The notes below the pieces were generated by a model. That model ran no database searches. It was not told the DNA's origin and saw only the letters and a list, made by a program, of their open reading frames with translations. The position numbers were made by a program, and so were the translations under genes. A DNA stretch of 64,000 bases from Aneurinibacillus uraniidurans (GTDB taxonomy: Bacteria; Bacillota; Bacilli; Aneurinibacillales; Aneurinibacillaceae): contig NZ_CP116902.1 of NCBI RefSeq assembly GCF_028471905.1, positions 904,501 through 968,500 on the forward strand. The letters are read 5' to 3'. This document shows positions 35,859 through 46,110 of this stretch, piece by piece; positions within the stretch are counted from its first letter, which is position 1, and every line of letters begins with the position of its first letter.

Positions 35859-36621
35859 CACCAGCTATCGTCGTCTTGCGGACGTGTACGACCATCTCAT
35901 GGCAGATGCACCGTATGATCAGTGGATGCAGGTGGCGGTTGAAGTATGGCGTCATGCCGGAGTTCGTCCAGCTCGTGTGGCAGAGCTTGGTTGCGGCACA
36001 GGGTCATTGACCCGGTACTTATTGGAGCATGGCTTAGAAGTATGGGGTGTCGACTTATCAGCCGATATGTTACACGTCGCCAAGGAGAAAGTTGAACGGA
36101 GCCATCCGGATGCTCCTGTTCACTGGTTATGCCAGGACATCCGGGAGCTTACGCTTCGTTCGCAAGTAGATAGCGTGCTATGCTTTTGCGATACGCTGAA
36201 CTATATTCCAGATGCGGATGGCATACAGCGTGTATTTGCCCATGTATACGAGGCGCTTGTACCGGGCGGCACGTTCCTGCTTGATGTACATACCCCATAC
36301 AAAATTGCGGAAGTGTTTGGCAACGAGTCGTTTACCCATCAGGATGAGGAAGTAGCCTATATATGGGAGAGTACGTATGATCCAGAAGCAGAAGCGGTTG
36401 AGCATGACTTGACGCTATTTGTGCAGGAGCAGAACGGATTATATCGGCGGTTCCATGAACTGCATCGCCAGCAGGCGTATCATCTTGCTGATCTGACAGA
36501 TTGGCTTGCAGCAGCAGGATTTGAACTGTTATCGATTACCGCTGATTTTACGAGACAGCCGGTGGAAGCAGACAGTGAACGGGCATTTTTTGCAGTGCGG
36601 AAGCCTGTCAGGGAAGATTAG
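35830..36621 (+). CDS. YqeM-like class I SAM-dependent methyltransferase
   Basis: 263 residues. The SAM motif is VAELGCGTGSLTRYLLE at about 47-63, motif II acid in VWGVDLSADML, and post-I motif VLCFCDTLNYIPD. The substrate is unknown; it sits where B. subtilis has yqeM. Start ATG at 35830 within the end of rsfS (weak GTGGAAAG site), which gives the natural YRRLADVYDHLM start. It ends the operon; the leuS promoter begins at the base after its stop. Confidence 0.85.
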   Translation: MPVLSNSKNNTSYRRLADVYDHLMADAPYDQWMQVAVEVWRHAGVRPARVAELGCGTGSLTRYLLEHGLEVWGVDLSADMLHVAKEKVERSHPDAPVHWLCQDIRELTLRSQVDSVLCFCDTLNYIPDADGIQRVFAHVYEALVPGGTFLLDVHTPYKIAEVFGNESFTHQDEEVAYIWESTYDPEAEAVEHDLTLFVQEQNGLYRRFHELHRQQAYHLADLTDWLAAAGFELLSITADFTRQPVEADSERAFFAVRKPVRED

Positions 36622-36651
36622 TTGACAGTAGTAGAATATGTTGCATATAAT
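36622..36651 (+). promoter_or_regulatory. Promoter of the leuS T-box transcript
   Basis: Perfect TTGACA, an 18-bp spacer and perfect TATAAT. Confidence 0.85.
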
Positions 36652-36659
36652 CGTACATA

Positions 36660-36930
36660 ATTGCACATACAGGTTAAGAAGAGGAATAGTAATGACGAGC
36701 AGACGTATGCAGAGAGTTAACGGATGGTGTGAGTTAACCGTCTGACGTAATGAACTCACCTCGGAGCCGACAGCGGGAATGATAGTAGCGCTGTCCGCGT
36801 GATCCACGTTATGGATTATAAGGTGAACGCTTGCATGCTTTAGTGTGCATATTGCGTTAACTAGGGTGGTACCGCGGGAAGTAGGCTTCTCGTCCCTGGG
36901 TTTTCCCGGGGATGGGAGGCTTTTTTTGTT
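36660..36930 (+). promoter_or_regulatory. T-box leader controlling leuS (leucine specifier)
   Basis: The T-box sequence AGGGTGGTACCGCGG lies at 36863-36877. The specifier loop reads GAACTCACC with the codon CTC, matching leucine. Uncharged tRNA-Leu should pair with the specifier and with the GGTA bulge, stabilising the antiterminator and letting RNA polymerase reach leuS. The terminator is at 36883-36927. Confidence 0.92.
36883..36927 (+). terminator. T-box-controlled terminator upstream of leuS
   Basis: AGGCTTCTCGTCCCTGGG pairs (with G-U pairs) to CCCGGGGATGGGAGGC, then TTTTTTT. Mutually exclusive with the T-box antiterminator. Confidence 0.85.
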
Positions 36931-36969
36931 GTATTTTTGAAGACGTAAGATGTTTAGGAGGGCAAGCAA

Positions 36970-39429
36970 ATGTCAGCTTACAAGCCGCATGAGATTGAAG
37001 AGAAGTGGCAGCAGTACTGGAATGAAACAGGGGCCAACGTAACAAATGAAGACGATAGTAAACCAAAATTTTACTGCCTTGAGCAGTTTCCGTATCCGTC
37101 CGGTCGCCTGCATATGGGGCATGTGCGCGTATACTCGATTGGGGATGTTGTAGCTCGCTATAAGCGCATGAGTGGGTATCAGGTACTTCATCCAATGGGT
37201 TGGGATGCCTTCGGGATGCCAGCAGAGAACGCAGCCATTAAGCTTGGTGCACAACCGGCAAAGTGGACGTATGAAAACATTGATTTCATGCGTAATCAAC
37301 AGAAAAAACTTGGTGTGAGCTATGACTGGGATCGCGAATTTGCGACCTGCTCACCGGATTACTATAAAATGACACAGCAGCTTTTCTTGCTGTTCTATGA
37401 ACGCGGTCTTGCTTATCGCAAAAATGGTGCCGTAAACTGGTGCCCGAATGACCAGACTGTACTTGCGAATGAGCAAGTAGAAGAGGGCTGCTGCTGGCGC
37501 TGCGGCACGGAAGTGGTGAAGCTTGATCTTGAACAGTGGTATTTCAAGATTACAGATTACGCCGACCGTCTGCTTGAAGATCTGGATCAGCTGCAAGGCT
37601 GGCCGGATAAAGTTAAAACGATGCAGCGTAACTGGATCGGCAAGAGCACGGGGGCTGAAGTCACGTTTGAAGTGCCGGAAATTAATGAATTGTTGACGGT
37701 ATTTACAACGCGTCCTGATACGCTGTACGGTGTTACATTCATGGTCCTTGCACCGGAGCATCCAGCTGTGCGCAAGTTAATTGCGGGTAAAGACAATGAG
37801 CAAGAAGTTACTGACTTCATTGAGCGTATTCGTAAAGAATCAGACATTACTCGTACAGCGGCCGATGCGCCGAAGGAAGGGATGTTCACAGGAGCGTACG
37901 CTCGTCATCCGCTGACTGGTAAAGATGTACCGATCTGGATTGCCAACTATGTCCTGATGGACTACGGTACAGGTGCAGTTATGGCTGTTCCGGCACATGA
38001 TACACGTGACTTCTCATTTGCGCGTCAATATGACCTGCCGATTGTACGTGTTATCGCACCAGCTGGAGAAGATGTAGATGTGTCTGCTGAGATGGAAGAA
38101 GCATTCACCGAAGATAGTGTGCTCGTGCAGTCTGCAGAGTTTGATGGTATGCCAAACCGGGAAGCGCTTGTAAAAATTGCCGACAGTCTGAAAGAAAAAG
38201 GCATTGGCGGTTCTACCGTTTCATATCGCCTGCGTGACTGGCTTGTATCTCGTCAGCGCTACTGGGGGGCACCAATCCCGATTATTTACTGTGATACATG
38301 CGGCACCGTTCCAGTTCCAAAGGATCAACTGCCAGTTCTGCTTCCAGAAGATGTTGTGATCGACGGGGCAAGCAATCCGCTGGCTAAGTCAGAGGAATTC
38401 GTGAACACTACATGCCCGTGCTGCGGTGGTGCGGCACGCCGTGAAACAGACACGATGGATACGTTCATTGATTCGTCCTGGTATTATTTGCGGTTTACTG
38501 ATTCGAAAAACGATGAGATTCCGTTTGAAGCGGCAAAAGCAAATAAATGGCTGCAGGTTGACGAATATATTGGCGGGATTGAGCATGCGATTCTGCACCT
38601 GCTGTACTCCCGTTTCTTCACGAAAGTACTGCATGATGCAGGCATGGTTAACTTTACCGAACCGTTCAAGAGCCTGCTGACGCAGGGCATGGTTCTTAGG
38701 GACGGCGCAAAAATGTCGAAATCCAAAGGCAACGTTGTGAGCCCGGATGAGATCATTCAGAAATATGGGGCGGATACGGGACGTCTATTCATCCTGTTCG
38801 CAGCTCCACCGGATCGTGACCTAGAGTGGAGCGATTCTGGTGTAGAAGGCAGCTTCCGTTTCTTAAACCGCGTCTGGCGGGTAGTAGAGACAAATGCAGA
38901 GCTTGTAGCGAGCCATCCAACTGTGAATATGTCTGACAGCGATGCAAAAGAATTAAATCGTACGCTGCATGCGACAATCAAAAAAGTAGGCGACGACATC
39001 GGTGAACGCCGTCAGTTCAACACAGCGATCAGCTCGATCATGGAGCTTGTTAATAAAATTTATGCGTATCCGGAAACAGCAGACCGCGGCATGTTCGCTC
39101 ATGCGATTGAAACAACAATCAAGCTGCTTGCGCCGTTCGCACCGCACATCGCTGAAGAAATGTGGCGAATGATCGGACACGAAGACAGCGTGCATCATCA
39201 GGCATGGCCGACATTTGATGCATCGGCGCTTGTGCTTGACGAAATCGAGATCGTACTGCAAATCAACGGCAAAGTGCGCGACAAAATGATCATTCCGGCA
39301 AGCGCGACAAAACAGGACATGGAAGCGCTCGTGAATGAAAATGACAAAATCAAGGAATTGATTGCAGGTAAGACCGTGCGTAAGGTCATTGCGGTACCGG
39401 GCAAACTTGTTAATATTGTTGTTGGATAA
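36970..39429 (+). CDS. leuS: Leucyl-tRNA synthetase
   Basis: 819 residues, slightly longer than the B. subtilis enzyme. Class I HIGH-type motif [15 protein letters not shown] near residue 45, an editing (CP1) domain at about 220-420 with [14 protein letters not shown], a zinc-type insertion [10 protein letters not shown] ... TCPCCGGAA, the KMSKS loop [13 protein letters not shown], and a C-terminal tRNA-binding domain. Ribosome site AGGAGGG before the ATG. Controlled by the T-box leader. Confidence 0.97.
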   Translation: MSAYKPHEIEEKWQQYWNETGANVTNEDDSKPKFYCLEQFPYPSGRLHMGHVRVYSIGDVVARYKRMSGYQVLHPMGWDAFGMPAENAAIKLGAQPAKWTYENIDFMRNQQKKLGVSYDWDREFATCSPDYYKMTQQLFLLFYERGLAYRKNGAVNWCPNDQTVLANEQVEEGCCWRCGTEVVKLDLEQWYFKITDYADRLLEDLDQLQGWPDKVKTMQRNWIGKSTGAEVTFEVPEINELLTVFTTRPDTLYGVTFMVLAPEHPAVRKLIAGKDNEQEVTDFIERIRKESDITRTAADAPKEGMFTGAYARHPLTGKDVPIWIANYVLMDYGTGAVMAVPAHDTRDFSFARQYDLPIVRVIAPAGEDVDVSAEMEEAFTEDSVLVQSAEFDGMPNREALVKIADSLKEKGIGGSTVSYRLRDWLVSRQRYWGAPIPIIYCDTCGTVPVPKDQLPVLLPEDVVIDGASNPLAKSEEFVNTTCPCCGGAARRETDTMDTFIDSSWYYLRFTDSKNDEIPFEAAKANKWLQVDEYIGGIEHAILHLLYSRFFTKVLHDAGMVNFTEPFKSLLTQGMVLRDGAKMSKSKGNVVSPDEIIQKYGADTGRLFILFAAPPDRDLEWSDSGVEGSFRFLNRVWRVVETNAELVASHPTVNMSDSDAKELNRTLHATIKKVGDDIGERRQFNTAISSIMELVNKIYAYPETADRGMFAHAIETTIKLLAPFAPHIAEEMWRMIGHEDSVHHQAWPTFDASALVLDEIEIVLQINGKVRDKMIIPASATKQDMEALVNENDKIKELIAGKTVRKVIAVPGKLVNIVVG

Positions 39430-39520
39430 TGTGATAGTATTCCTCTAATCCTCCGTGCTATAATCTTGACAAGCATAAGGCTTACAAGACTTTAGTTGAG
39501 AGAGTTGGAGGAGAGGTAAG

Positions 39521-40495
39521 ATGAGAAGAGCAGCAGTTGTATGCATTCTGTTTGTATTCGCGATGATGATGGCAGGATGTGGTCAGGGAAAGCAGGCGGC
39601 GAATAAGCAAGTGAAAGTGGGCATTACCCAACTTGCTGAGCATCCGGCGCTTGACTCGATTCGCAAAGGCATTGTTGACCAGCTGGCAGCGGAAGGATAC
39701 AAAGATGGTTCGTCCATGAAGCTTGAATACATTAACGCGCAGAACGACATGAACAATGTCGCGGCAATTGCCGGGAAGATGGCAGCGGATCGTAAGGATA
39801 TCATTATCCCGATTACGACGCCGTCCGCGCAGGCTGTTGTTAACCAAGCGAAAGACACACCGGTTGTGTTCTCGGCTGTTACCGACCCGGTAGCGGCAAA
39901 GATTGTCCCATCACTTAATAAGCCAAAGGCAAATGTGACGGGTACATCAGATGCGTCTCCGATGGATAAGCAGGTAGAACTGGTGAACGCTTTTGTTCCG
40001 AAACTGAAAAACCTCGGTGTCATCTATACGACGGGTGAAGTGAATTCATCTGTTCAAGTTGACATGATCGAGAATGCAGCAAAGGCAAAAGGCATTAATG
40101 TTGTGCGTGTCGGCGTAACGAATTCAAACGAGGTAAAACCGGGTGCAGAATCGCTGGCTGGTAAGGTGGATGCGATTCTCATTCCGGTCGATAATAACGT
40201 AGTGTCTTCGTTTGAATCGCTGTTGAAGGCGGCTAATGCTGCGAAAATTCCAGTGTTTGCGTCTGATAGCGACACAGTGAAGCGCGGTGCGGTTGCGACG
40301 TACGGTATTGACTATTACAAGCTGGGCAAGCAGACAGGTGTTATGGCTGCGCGCGTGCTGCGCGGTGAGAAGCCAGGAGACATTCCGGTGGAGACACTAA
40401 AAGATGTTCAGTTGATTGTGAATACGAAAGCGGCGCAAAGCTTCGGCCTGTCTATCCCTGAGCAACTTAAAAAGGGAGCACAGATCGTTAAATAA
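39521..40495 (+). CDS. Substrate-binding lipoprotein, TrpX/DUF534 (ABC_sub_bind) family
   Basis: 324 residues. Lipoprotein signal with lipobox MMAGC. The mature protein is a type I periplasmic-binding fold: VKVGITQLAEHPALDSIRKG, PVVFSAVTDPVAAKIVPSL, and a closing LGKQTGVMAARVLRGEKPGD. Relatives (TrpX) capture tryptophan or other aromatic compounds for ABC importers. The permease and ATPase genes that usually follow (trpYZ) are absent, because a terminator and an opposite gene follow. It may serve a transporter encoded elsewhere. Ribosome site GGAGGAG. No T-box leader is seen. Confidence 0.85.
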   Translation: MRRAAVVCILFVFAMMMAGCGQGKQAANKQVKVGITQLAEHPALDSIRKGIVDQLAAEGYKDGSSMKLEYINAQNDMNNVAAIAGKMAADRKDIIIPITTPSAQAVVNQAKDTPVVFSAVTDPVAAKIVPSLNKPKANVTGTSDASPMDKQVELVNAFVPKLKNLGVIYTTGEVNSSVQVDMIENAAKAKGINVVRVGVTNSNEVKPGAESLAGKVDAILIPVDNNVVSSFESLLKAANAAKIPVFASDSDTVKRGAVATYGIDYYKLGKQTGVMAARVLRGEKPGDIPVETLKDVQLIVNTKAAQSFGLSIPEQLKKGAQIVK

Positions 40496-40505
40496 TGTGC
40501 TACCC

Positions 40506-40547
40506 AAAAAATCCCCTCCACAGTAGTTAGTGGAGGGGATTTTTTTT
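40506..40547. terminator. Terminator overlapping the 3' end of comER
   Basis: AAAAAATCCCCTCCAC-AGTAGTTA-GTGGAGGGGATTTTTTTT. It ends the plus-strand lipoprotein gene. Its right arm encodes the last residues of comER. Confidence 0.9.
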
Positions 40548-41363
40548 GTCAGTAAACTGTTCCTGTACGTCACGTAAATCTGTGTGGAATTTGCGCTGGG
40601 TGGCCTGCACGAGATGATTGAATGTGTCTTTTGTTTCCTTATCCAGCACATTTAGACCGATGCCGGTCACACCGCCAGGTACACACACTTTGGCCTGTAA
40701 GGATGGCAACGAGTAGCGTCCGTCTTCGAGCAGACGACCCATGCCAATAACCATCGCCGTCATCATCTCAGTCGCCTGCTCCTCCAAAATTCCGGTTTCT
40801 TCTACGGCACAATCGATATAGCGCTGCATAAGAAAACTAAAAAAAGCAGGTCCGCAGCTTGTGATATCCGAAGAAATGCGCGTGTGTTCCTCCTCAATCT
40901 CAATCGGTGTACTGATTGCAGTGATTAGCTTCAGGAGGGTCATTCTGTCTGCTGGTGTCAGGCGAGAGCCGAATGTAACAAGGGAAGCTCCGGAATGTGC
41001 TGTGTTTGTAATGCTTGGAATAATACGAGCGATTTTAGCTGGGCTATACGCTTCTAATCGTTTAACACCGATTGAGCTCGTAATTGATAGAACCAGCTTT
41101 TGAGGAGTCAGGTATGCCCCAATTTCATCAAGGACAGTCCGGTATTCAAGAGGCTTAACGCAAAGAAAAATAATGTCTGCTTTCTGAGCTACATGAATGT
41201 TCGTTCCGGTATGCAGACCAGAATGTTTTTGCATGAGAACAGCGAGCTTCTGAGGAGAACGATTGGAAGCGATGATCTGATTGGGTGCTATAGCACCTGA
41301 TTCAATAAAAGCCTCTAGCAACATGCCCCCCATGCTTCCAGTGCCAATAAAGCCGATATGCAT
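40527..41363 (-). CDS. comER: ComER, pyrroline-5-carboxylate reductase-like late competence protein
   Basis: 278 residues. N-terminal NADP fold MHIGFIGTGSMGGMLLEAF and C-terminal P5C-reductase-type block TSCGPAFFSFLMQ ... VCVPGGVTGIGLNVLD. In B. subtilis comER lies divergent from comEA in the same way; the gene has been linked to sporulation and biofilm rather than to proline synthesis. Ribosome site GGAGGGATT. C-terminal residues KKNPLH are read from the terminator stem of the convergent gene. A real proline-synthesis role cannot be excluded. Confidence 0.88.
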   Translation of the reverse strand: MHIGFIGTGSMGGMLLEAFIESGAIAPNQIIASNRSPQKLAVLMQKHSGLHTGTNIHVAQKADIIFLCVKPLEYRTVLDEIGAYLTPQKLVLSITSSIGVKRLEAYSPAKIARIIPSITNTAHSGASLVTFGSRLTPADRMTLLKLITAISTPIEIEEEHTRISSDITSCGPAFFSFLMQRYIDCAVEETGILEEQATEMMTAMVIGMGRLLEDGRYSLPSLQAKVCVPGGVTGIGLNVLDKETKDTFNHLVQATQRKFHTDLRDVQEQFTDKKNPLH

Positions 41364-41471
41364 CTGAATCCCTCCGGCTTTGTTTTTATTATTCGTAATA
41401 CTGTATGGGAGCCAGGAGAGATTCAGTACACATATTTTTACTGATGTGATAAAATGTAAATAAATGGAATA

Positions 41472-41720
41472 TTATTTACTTGCGCTTTCGATCATGTCCG
41501 CTGTAACAAATTTACGTGGCGGCAGATGGTGGCGCTGTGCCAGTTGATTGATTTGTTGAGTAACTTCGTTAATAGAAGCAAGATCAACAGCCTCTCCTGC
41601 GCGGTGTTGTTCAATCGCCCGTTCAATTCGGACTTCACGCATCACATCAAGTTTGCGATACAGAACGATATACTCCGCCTGACTAGCCGAATGGGCTGAA
41701 ATCGCATGATGAACACTCAT
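41472..41720 (-). CDS. DUF2533-like (YpbS family) small protein
   Basis: 82 residues, soluble and largely helical: MSVHHAISAHSASQAEYIVL, an Arg/Glu-rich middle, and an ending LPPRKFVTADMIESASK. This pattern recalls the uncharacterised Bacillus YpbS/DUF2533 proteins; I am moderately sure. CAAGGAGG precedes the ATG. It is divergent from comEA and 108 nt upstream of comER on the same strand. Confidence 0.6.
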   Translation of the reverse strand: MSVHHAISAHSASQAEYIVLYRKLDVMREVRIERAIEQHRAGEAVDLASINEVTQQINQLAQRHHLPPRKFVTADMIESASK

Positions 41721-41816
41721 AGTTAGTAACCTCCTTGTTTCCGGTATAAATCCAGAATTGTTTATTTAAATTATAGGCAAAGCAATAGCAAATCACAAGC
41801 AGGGGGAATAAAAGAG

Positions 41817-44092
<2,276 letters not shown>

Positions 44093-44098
44093 GATACG

Positions 44099-44136
44099 AA
44101 AAGGATGCTGTGCATTTTGCACGCATCCTTTTTTCG
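44099..44136 (+). terminator. Intrinsic terminator of metY
   Basis: AAAAGGATGC ... GCATCCTTTTTT with an inner GTGCA-TTTT-GCAC-type loop stem. Confidence 0.88.
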
Positions 44137-44175
44137 TTTACTATAGAAAAAAGAACATGTAGAGGAGAGAGAATC

Positions 44176-44679
44176 ATGAGTGAACGAAAAACATGGGATG
44201 AATATTTTATGGATCTGGCTTATATGGCATCTACACGTGCAACGTGCCCGCGTCGGCATGTAGGGGCTGTGCTGACAAAACAGCGCAAAGTACTAGGCAC
44301 TGCCTATAACGGGAGTCCGAGTGGTGTACCGTCCTGTCTGGAGGAAGGGTGCTTGCTACATAATTATTACGAGACAGATGAAGTAGGCGTTATTCAGGAG
44401 AAACAGAAGTGCATTCGAACGATTCACGCGGAGCAAAACTTGTTGTTGTTTACAGATCAGGCAGATCGACAGGGGGCGACGATTTACGTGACTGATCAAC
44501 CGTGCTGGACGTGTGCGAACATGATTGCAAACAGCGGCATTGCGGAAGTCGTTTTTCATCGTCCGTATGCAAAAGATCATGCGAAAGTAGCAGAGTTATT
44601 CCAAAGGAAAGAGATTTTATTCCGACAGCTGGATATATATAAGGCTCCTGCTGGCGTTAAGATGGAGTTTGTGGATTAG
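44176..44679 (+). CDS. comEB: dCMP deaminase ComEB
   Basis: 167 residues. Zinc site: His and catalytic Glu in TIHAEQNLLLF, two Cys in QPCWTCANMI; further Cys ligands in ATCPRRHVGA and PSCLEEGCLLH fit the extra zinc of dCMP deaminases. It converts dCMP to dUMP for thymidylate synthesis; in B. subtilis comEB is in the comE operon but is not needed for DNA uptake. Start ATG at 44176 after GAGGAGAGAG; upstream codons to 44110 cover the metY terminator. Confidence 0.93.
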   Translation: MSERKTWDEYFMDLAYMASTRATCPRRHVGAVLTKQRKVLGTAYNGSPSGVPSCLEEGCLLHNYYETDEVGVIQEKQKCIRTIHAEQNLLLFTDQADRQGATIYVTDQPCWTCANMIANSGIAEVVFHRPYAKDHAKVAELFQRKEILFRQLDIYKAPAGVKMEFVD

Positions 44680-44785
44680 CATAATTTTTTTATAAAATGC
44701 ATGAAAAACTGGTATGGACTGGTCGCGAGGGGGTAAAGATGTAGCAAGAAGGCAATGAAGCTGAACTACAAAAGAGGTGAATGAT

Positions 44786-45370
44786 ATGCAACCGCATGTG
44801 ACAACGATACGTGGTGTGTGCGATAATTTTCAAGCTCCGCAAGAACGCGTGGATGATGTCTATCGAATTGTAGAAGAAGCCAAAACGCGTCCGGAAATTA
44901 CAGTAGAAGAAAAGAAAACAATGCAAGGCACGCTTCTGCTCGGATTTTATACAGAACATGGTGTGTTTCGACTGGTTGTACAGTCAGGGCTTCCGATTAA
45001 AGGGAGGCTGTACATTAACGGGATCACCGAGGAAGAGCTCAAGGCCAACCCGCTCATTCGTTTATTCCATGGCTCGATCTATTTGATGGGAGCGAGCGGT
45101 ATGCTTCGGTTGTATGAAGAAGGACTGAGCAAGGACATTCATTTCCGAGAAGGTCGCATCTTTGAAAACAATGGTTTCGGGGAAGAAAAAGAGCTGGCTA
45201 ACGTTTTGGTTGAGCAGTATATCGAACAGCAAATTGTCGAAGGCCGCATTAACTGGCTGCTTGAGAGGTTGAATGACTGCATGGAGCAGCAGGAAGAACC
45301 GAATATGTACATAATTAAGCAGGAATTGTCTGTACTTACAGATCAGTGGAACAGCCTGCAAAGTTCGTAA
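44786..45370 (+). CDS. Hypothetical protein, 194 aa, in the comE region
   Basis: 194 residues, soluble, no signal peptide. A central hydrophobic part (MQGTLLLGFYTEHGVFRLV ... GRLYINGITEEELKANPLIR) is followed by an acidic helical C-terminus (LVEQYIEQQIVEGRINWLLE and onwards) that faintly recalls the IDEAL-domain pattern; that link is weak. I do not recognise the family. AAAGAGGTG precedes the ATG at 44786. A terminator separates it from the next gene. Confidence 0.65.
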   Translation: MQPHVTTIRGVCDNFQAPQERVDDVYRIVEEAKTRPEITVEEKKTMQGTLLLGFYTEHGVFRLVVQSGLPIKGRLYINGITEEELKANPLIRLFHGSIYLMGASGMLRLYEEGLSKDIHFREGRIFENNGFGEEKELANVLVEQYIEQQIVEGRINWLLERLNDCMEQQEEPNMYIIKQELSVLTDQWNSLQSS

Positions 45371-45398
45371 AAGGAAGAGAGCTGCCTCTTCCTTTTTT
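45369..45398 (+). terminator. Intrinsic terminator after the 194-aa gene
   Basis: AAAGGAAGAG-AGCTGC-CTCTTCCTTTTTT. Confidence 0.88.
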
Positions 45399-45405
45399 AC
45401 ATTTA

Positions 45406-45436
45406 TTTACAAAATGTTTGCGCGGTATGGTACAAT
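45406..45436 (+). promoter_or_regulatory. Possible promoter of the MazG-like gene and comEC
   Basis: TTTACA, a 19-bp spacer and TACAAT. The spacer is long, so this is tentative. Confidence 0.35.
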
Positions 45437-45464
45437 AAAGAGAAAAAAGGGAGTTGTCCATACG

Positions 45465-46109
45465 ATGATTGAGATTGTACTGCCCCGGCTGAACCAGCTT
45501 GTTCCATCGCTGGAATCGACATTTCAAAAGCTGGTAGAAGAACAGGGAGAGCTGAGTGAAGCGATTCTGCGCTGGATAGAGGAGCAGGGAACACCAGGTG
45601 CACGTGAGGCGCTGCATCATGTAGCAGGGGAGTTGCTTGATGTGGCACAGACATGCATTTCCATGACATTCGTGCTCGAAGACATTGCGCCGGATGTACG
45701 GCTTGATACGATGATAGATGAGCATCTTGCCAAACTGATACGCAAAGGCTATGTGCAGCAGATGCAGGAGGTAGACGATGTATATATAACGGTAACAGCG
45801 GATGGATATCGGTCGCTGCGGCTGCCGCGTCTAGTCATTCCGGGTGTTACGCTCGATAGTACGGTGTTGAATATCTCGGTCGCGATTGGGCGGTTCGCGC
45901 AGTGGATTGGCAAATTCCGTGGGGCTAGTGGAGAAGAGTGTGTTCGGACGGAGGAACAGGTGCTGCGTGGCTGCGGTCTAAACTTACTGCATATTGCCCA
46001 GTGCTGTTTTACGATGTTATACATATTGGAAGAAACGTTTGTGATGGATATTACGAGTCTATTGCACGCGCATGTAGAGAAGCTGAAGCTGCGCGGATAT
46101 GTGAAATAA
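45465..46109 (+). CDS. MazG-like protein with internal duplication
   Basis: 214 residues made of two similar halves. Half 1 (about 1-100) looks like a MazG-type NTP pyrophosphohydrolase: LVEEQGELSEAI (ExxE pattern) and AGELLDVAQTCISMTF (ExxD pattern), ending HLAKLIRKGYVQ. Half 2 (about 115-214) repeats the layout (GLNLLHIAQCCFTMLYILEE ... HVEKLKLRGYVK) but has lost the acidic metal ligands. A house-cleaning nucleotide hydrolase or a regulatory derivative is possible; activity is inference. AAAAAGGGAG precedes the ATG. comEC starts one base after its stop. Confidence 0.65.
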   Translation: MIEIVLPRLNQLVPSLESTFQKLVEEQGELSEAILRWIEEQGTPGAREALHHVAGELLDVAQTCISMTFVLEDIAPDVRLDTMIDEHLAKLIRKGYVQQMQEVDDVYITVTADGYRSLRLPRLVIPGVTLDSTVLNISVAIGRFAQWIGKFRGASGEECVRTEEQVLRGCGLNLLHIAQCCFTMLYILEETFVMDITSLLHAHVEKLKLRGYVK

Positions 46110-46110
46110 T

